From assembly GCA_937911965.1 (NCBI GenBank), contig CALDPL010000374.1:1-8684 (forward strand): a stretch of 8,684 nt of DNA, given 5' to 3'. How positions within the stretch are numbered: position 1 is the first letter of the stretch; the number at the start of each line of letters is the position of its first letter. Shown here piece by piece: positions 6,286-8,684 of the stretch. The notes under the pieces were generated by a model that did no database searches, was not told the origin of the DNA, and saw nothing but the letters and a program-made list of their open reading frames with translations. The DNA is from an uncultured Allomuricauda sp. (GTDB lineage Bacteria; Bacteroidota; Bacteroidia; Flavobacteriales; Flavobacteriaceae). The position numbers and the translations under genes are program-made.

Positions 6286-7269
6286 ATGGAATTTTACGTT
6301 CCCCAAAGATTTTTGGTCCTCCTGTTGTTTTTGCCGACCCTTGTAAGCGCCCAGTACACCGATGTCATCAATTCCAATAGACCGGGCAGGGCCGTGAGTG
6401 CCTATGCGGTGGGCAAAAATGTGGTACAGGCGGAGATCGGCCTGTTCTACGAGCAGCAGGACAATGCCGAACTGAACTCCGATTCCAACATATTCGGAAC
6501 GGACTACGCCTTTAGGTACGGCTTGCTGTTCGAGCAGCTGGAACTGAACCTGGAGGGCAGCCTGATCGGCAAGAGCAGCAGCTATCCCGATCTGGGGATC
6601 GAAGGGAAGGTCACCGATTTTTCCCGCAATCGGATCGGTCTCAAATACCTGGTGTACGACCCCTTTAAAAATCCCGAGAACAACAAACCCAACCTTTACA
6701 GTTGGCGGGCAAACAACCTCTTTCAATGGAAAAACTTGATCCCTGCGGTTTCCGTGTACGGGGGCGCGAATTTTTTGTTGGGGGACAATCCCTTTTATCC
6801 CGGGGATCCCAGCTTCTCCTATATGGGGGCCATAAATACCCAAAGCCGGCTGACCCCCAGGATGGTGATGATCTCCAACCTGGCCTACGACAGGATCGGC
6901 ACCGATTTCCCCGAATGGCGGTTCGCCCTTTCCTTTTCACATGCCTTCAGGGACCCGAGATGGAGCATCTTCGTCGAGGGGGAGGGCATCAAGGGGGACC
7001 GGTATTCCGATGTGATTTTGAGGACCGGGGTGGCCCGGCTGATAAGTCCTGATTTCCAGGCCGATTTCCATATGGGTTCTGGATTCAACGACAGTCCTTC
7101 CAGCATTTTTGTGGTCTTGGGGGCCTCCTACCGCTTGGATTTCCACAAAGACGGATTCAAGACAATCGACACCGGGGGCACCAATCGAATCGGGGGCATC
7201 AAGAGGAAGTCCAATGCCAAAAATTCCAAGAAGCAGCGAAGGGCAATAAAAAAGGGCGCCGATTTCTAA
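6286..7269 (+). CDS. Outer-membrane beta-barrel 'transporter' family protein with basic C-terminal tail
   Basis: A 327-residue exported protein. It begins with a signal peptide (hydrophobic core FLVLLLFLPTLV, predicted cleavage after VSA-22, mature start QYTDVINSNRPGR). Alternating hydrophobic/polar strands typical of a barrel follow to YRLDFHKD near residue 290. The opening QYTDVINSNRPG and the stretch NLFQWKNLIPAVSVYGGANF are, from memory, familiar in flavobacterial proteins named only 'transporter' and related to the phenol MetA-pathway barrel family; the substrate is not known. The barrel is followed by a Gly/Thr linker and a strongly basic tail (306-327: KRK, KKQRR, KK), which should face the periplasm. 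The gene is divergent from the glycan operon, with an 84-nt shared intergenic region, and may be co-regulated with it. The ATG at 6286 precedes the signal peptide directly. Confidence 0.8.
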   Translation: MEFYVPQRFLVLLLFLPTLVSAQYTDVINSNRPGRAVSAYAVGKNVVQAEIGLFYEQQDNAELNSDSNIFGTDYAFRYGLLFEQLELNLEGSLIGKSSSYPDLGIEGKVTDFSRNRIGLKYLVYDPFKNPENNKPNLYSWRANNLFQWKNLIPAVSVYGGANFLLGDNPFYPGDPSFSYMGAINTQSRLTPRMVMISNLAYDRIGTDFPEWRFALSFSHAFRDPRWSIFVEGEGIKGDRYSDVILRTGVARLISPDFQADFHMGSGFNDSPSSIFVVLGASYRLDFHKDGFKTIDTGGTNRIGGIKRKSNAKNSKKQRRAIKKGADF

Positions 7270-7309
7270 AATTTAATATTTCTACTTTTCAACTGTTCTC
7301 AATATTCCC

Positions 7310-7317
7310 TATTATTG
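7310..7317 (+). promoter_or_regulatory. Possible -7 box of the GNAT-like gene
   Basis: TATTATTG differs from TAnnTTTG at one base and ends 19 nt before the ATG at 7337. A second one-mismatch candidate, TACTTTTC, lies at 7283-7290. There is no clear -33 TTG at correct spacing for either, and read-through from the barrel gene is also possible. Confidence 0.25.
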
Positions 7318-7336
7318 GGCTTGCAAAAAATGATGT

Positions 7337-8455
7337 ATGGTCACCATAAAACAGGCCCGAACAAAAGCTGAGCTGAAAGAATTTGTAAAATTTCCCTTTT
7401 CCCTTTATAAAGATTCCCCATACTGGGTACCCCCGATCATCAAGGATGAACTTGAATCCTTTGACCGGGAGATAAACCCCGTCTTTGAGAATGCCGAGGC
7501 AAGCTTCTTTTTGGCCTATAAGGACAATCGATTGGCAGGCCGGATCGCCGCAATTGTCAATTGGCTGGAGGTCAACGATCAAAACCAACGAAAAATGAGG
7601 TTCGGTTGGTTTGATTTCGAGGACGACATCGATGTGTCCAGGGCCCTTTTGGAGCAGGTGGAGCTCTTGGGAAGATATCATAAATTGGAATATATGGAAG
7701 GCCCGGTGGGCTTTTCCAATATGGACAAGGTCGGGGTGCTCGTCGAGGGTTTTGAGGAATTAGGGACCATGATCACCTGGTACAACCATCCCTATTACCA
7801 ATCCCATTACGAACGGCTCGGATTTGAACCGGAAAAGGAATACCTGGAAAGCAGGTTCAAGGCTTCGGAAGCCGATCCCAAATTTTTCTACAAGGCCAAT
7901 CTTTTGGTAAAAAAGCGCTACGGCCTCAGGGAGATGAACTTTGAGAGAAGCGCGGATATCATGCCCTGGGTGGACAAAATGTTCGACCTGTTCAACGAGT
8001 CCTATTCAAAACTCTCCTCCTTTGTCCGAATAACCGATCGACAGAAGGAATTCTTCAAAAAGAAGTATATCGGATTCATCAATCCCGAATACATCAAGTT
8101 CGTGGTGGATTCAGAGGATCGGTTGGTGGCCTTTGCCATTGTGATGCCCTCTTTTTCCAAGGCCCTTCAAAAGGCAAAGGGAAGGTTGTTCCCCTTTGGT
8201 TTTATACATCTTTTGAATGCAAAAAGAAATAGCAAGGACGTCATATTCTATTTGATAGGCATCCGACCTGAATATCAGAACAAGGGGGTGACCGCCATTA
8301 TCTTCAATGAATACCACCATACCTTCCAGAGCAAGGGAATCGTGAACTGTATCCGTACCCCTGAGCTGTCCGACAACCTGGCCATAAGGCAACTTTGGAA
8401 GCATTTCAACTCCATCGCCCACAAACGCAGGCTTACCTATAGAAGGGAACTCTAG
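7337..8455 (+). CDS. GNAT-like N-acyltransferase, YghO-like long form
   Basis: A 372-residue soluble protein without signal peptide or membrane helix. The N-terminal part (1-75) has FPFSLYKDSPYWVPP (19-33) and LAGRIAAIVN (66-75). The middle has EGPVGFSNMDKVGVLVEGFE (121-140), a block I associate with long GNAT-like proteins such as E. coli YghO. The C-terminal half carries the acetyl-CoA-binding type motif IGIRPEYQNKGVTAIIFNEY (307-326, with R310, Q314 and G317) and a late ELSDNLAIRQLWKHF block (343-357). Two diverged acyltransferase-like halves are likely, with the cofactor site in the second. The reaction and acceptor are unknown: acetyl transfer to a small molecule, protein or amino sugar are all possible. 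The ATG at 7337 is the only start, since TGA at 7331-7333 closes this frame just upstream; ATGs at 7330 and 7333 are in another frame. It follows the barrel gene by 67 nt. Confidence 0.82.
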   Translation: MVTIKQARTKAELKEFVKFPFSLYKDSPYWVPPIIKDELESFDREINPVFENAEASFFLAYKDNRLAGRIAAIVNWLEVNDQNQRKMRFGWFDFEDDIDVSRALLEQVELLGRYHKLEYMEGPVGFSNMDKVGVLVEGFEELGTMITWYNHPYYQSHYERLGFEPEKEYLESRFKASEADPKFFYKANLLVKKRYGLREMNFERSADIMPWVDKMFDLFNESYSKLSSFVRITDRQKEFFKKKYIGFINPEYIKFVVDSEDRLVAFAIVMPSFSKALQKAKGRLFPFGFIHLLNAKRNSKDVIFYLIGIRPEYQNKGVTAIIFNEYHHTFQSKGIVNCIRTPELSDNLAIRQLWKHFNSIAHKRRLTYRREL

Positions 8456-8477
8456 GCCCAACTCCAAATGGATTGCC

Positions 8478-8485
8478 TATCTTTG
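8478..8485 (+). promoter_or_regulatory. Promoter -7 box (TATCTTTG) of the right-edge gene
   Basis: TATCTTTG is an exact match to TAnnTTTG, 51 nt before the ATG at 8537. No convincing TTG appears 17-23 nt upstream, where the sequence is the end of the GNAT-like gene and its stop. Transcription would start near 8492, inside the following palindrome. Confidence 0.5.
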
Positions 8486-8488
8486 AGG

Positions 8489-8500
8489 TGACAATTGTCA
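8489..8500. promoter_or_regulatory. 12-bp perfect palindrome TGACAATTGTCA, candidate operator
   Basis: TGACAATTGTCA is its own reverse complement. It begins 4 nt after a perfect -7 box, so it should cover the transcription start, a classic position for repressor binding. The ACA-nn-TGT core resembles BlaI/CopY-type operators (TACAnnTGTA), but the flanking bases differ, and no such regulator is in the window. Confidence 0.45.
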
Positions 8501-8536
8501 TGTAATTTACCAATGTCCCCCATTACCTTTATCGGT

Positions 8537-8684
8537 ATGAAACCGTATGTGGTCCTTATTGTCGCCATTACCATGCTGGTCAAGCCCCTTTGGCCCATTG
8601 TGGAATACGTGACCAATTATGATTATATCGCGGAGGTCCTCTGTGTGAACAGGGAGAGGCCGGAGCTCAACTGTGACGGGAAAT
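8537..8684 (+). CDS. Small Cys-containing membrane-anchored or exported protein, N-terminal part (3' end outside window)
   Basis: The frame opens with ATG at 8537 and runs off the end after 49 codons. The product begins MKPYVVLIVAITMLVKPLWP, a short hydrophobic segment that could be a signal anchor or uncleaved signal, followed by VEYVTNYDYIAEVLCVNRER (22-41) and PELNCDGK. Two cysteines (C36, C46) are visible. From memory, short flavobacterial hypothetical proteins share NYDYI, LC-x-N and PELNC-x-GK blocks, usually with another Cys right after the GK; here that position is beyond the window. A Cys pattern like this after a membrane segment fits metal or redox chemistry at the cell envelope, but that is inference. 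It has its own promoter box and palindrome 82 nt after the GNAT-like stop, so it looks separately regulated. Confidence 0.65.
   Translation, partial: MKPYVVLIVAITMLVKPLWPIVEYVTNYDYIAEVLCVNRERPELNCDGK

Noticed and set aside
6283..6843. Minus-strand open frame opposite the start of the barrel gene
   Set aside because: The plus strand has a clear signal peptide and barrel; the minus frame has no recognisable features.

Overview
The window looks like chromosomal DNA from a member of the Bacteroidota, most likely a marine Flavobacteriaceae with fairly high GC for that family (about half G+C by eye). The reasons are a DUF4834-type small membrane protein next to a YfhO-family protein, a flavobacterial 'transporter'-type outer-membrane barrel, several TAnnTTTG (-7) promoter matches, and gene starts without Shine-Dalgarno sequences. 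I cannot assign a genus.

Layout. (i) 2-703 (+) is the 3' part of an Arg/Ser/Thr/Asn-rich low-complexity protein with two degenerate peptide repeats, followed by an intrinsic terminator. (ii) 762-6201 (-) is a compact four-gene operon, read right to left: DUF4834 membrane protein, YfhO-family GT-C-like membrane protein, GT4-like glycosyltransferase, and a 14-helix MOP/Wzx-type flippase. The junctions are 24 nt, a 4-nt ATGA overlap and 2 nt, so the four are probably co-expressed. (iii) 6202-6285 is a short divergent promoter region with a perfect 10-bp palindrome. (iv) 6286-7269 (+) encodes an exported outer-membrane barrel with a very basic C-terminal tail. (v) 7337-8455 (+) encodes a GNAT-like acyltransferase of the long YghO-like type. 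(vi) 8537 to the end (+) is the start of a small Cys-containing protein, behind a perfect TAnnTTTG box and a 12-bp palindrome. No intergenic gap exceeds 300 bases.

How the genes may work together. The minus-strand operon has the parts for making and exporting a lipid-linked sugar: a cytoplasmic glycosyltransferase, a flippase, and an integral-membrane GT-C-like protein whose Gram-positive relatives transfer sugars outside the membrane. No initiating phosphoglycosyltransferase, polymerase or ligase is visible, so the module is either partial or acts on an existing lipid carrier. The barrel protein, the acyltransferase and the basic repeat protein are neighbours with no demonstrated link to it.

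I see no mobile element, CRISPR array, RNA gene or clear defence system. The best candidates for something undescribed are the DUF4834-YfhO-GT4-flippase module, the repeat-rich cationic protein, and the palindrome-controlled Cys-containing gene at the right edge.
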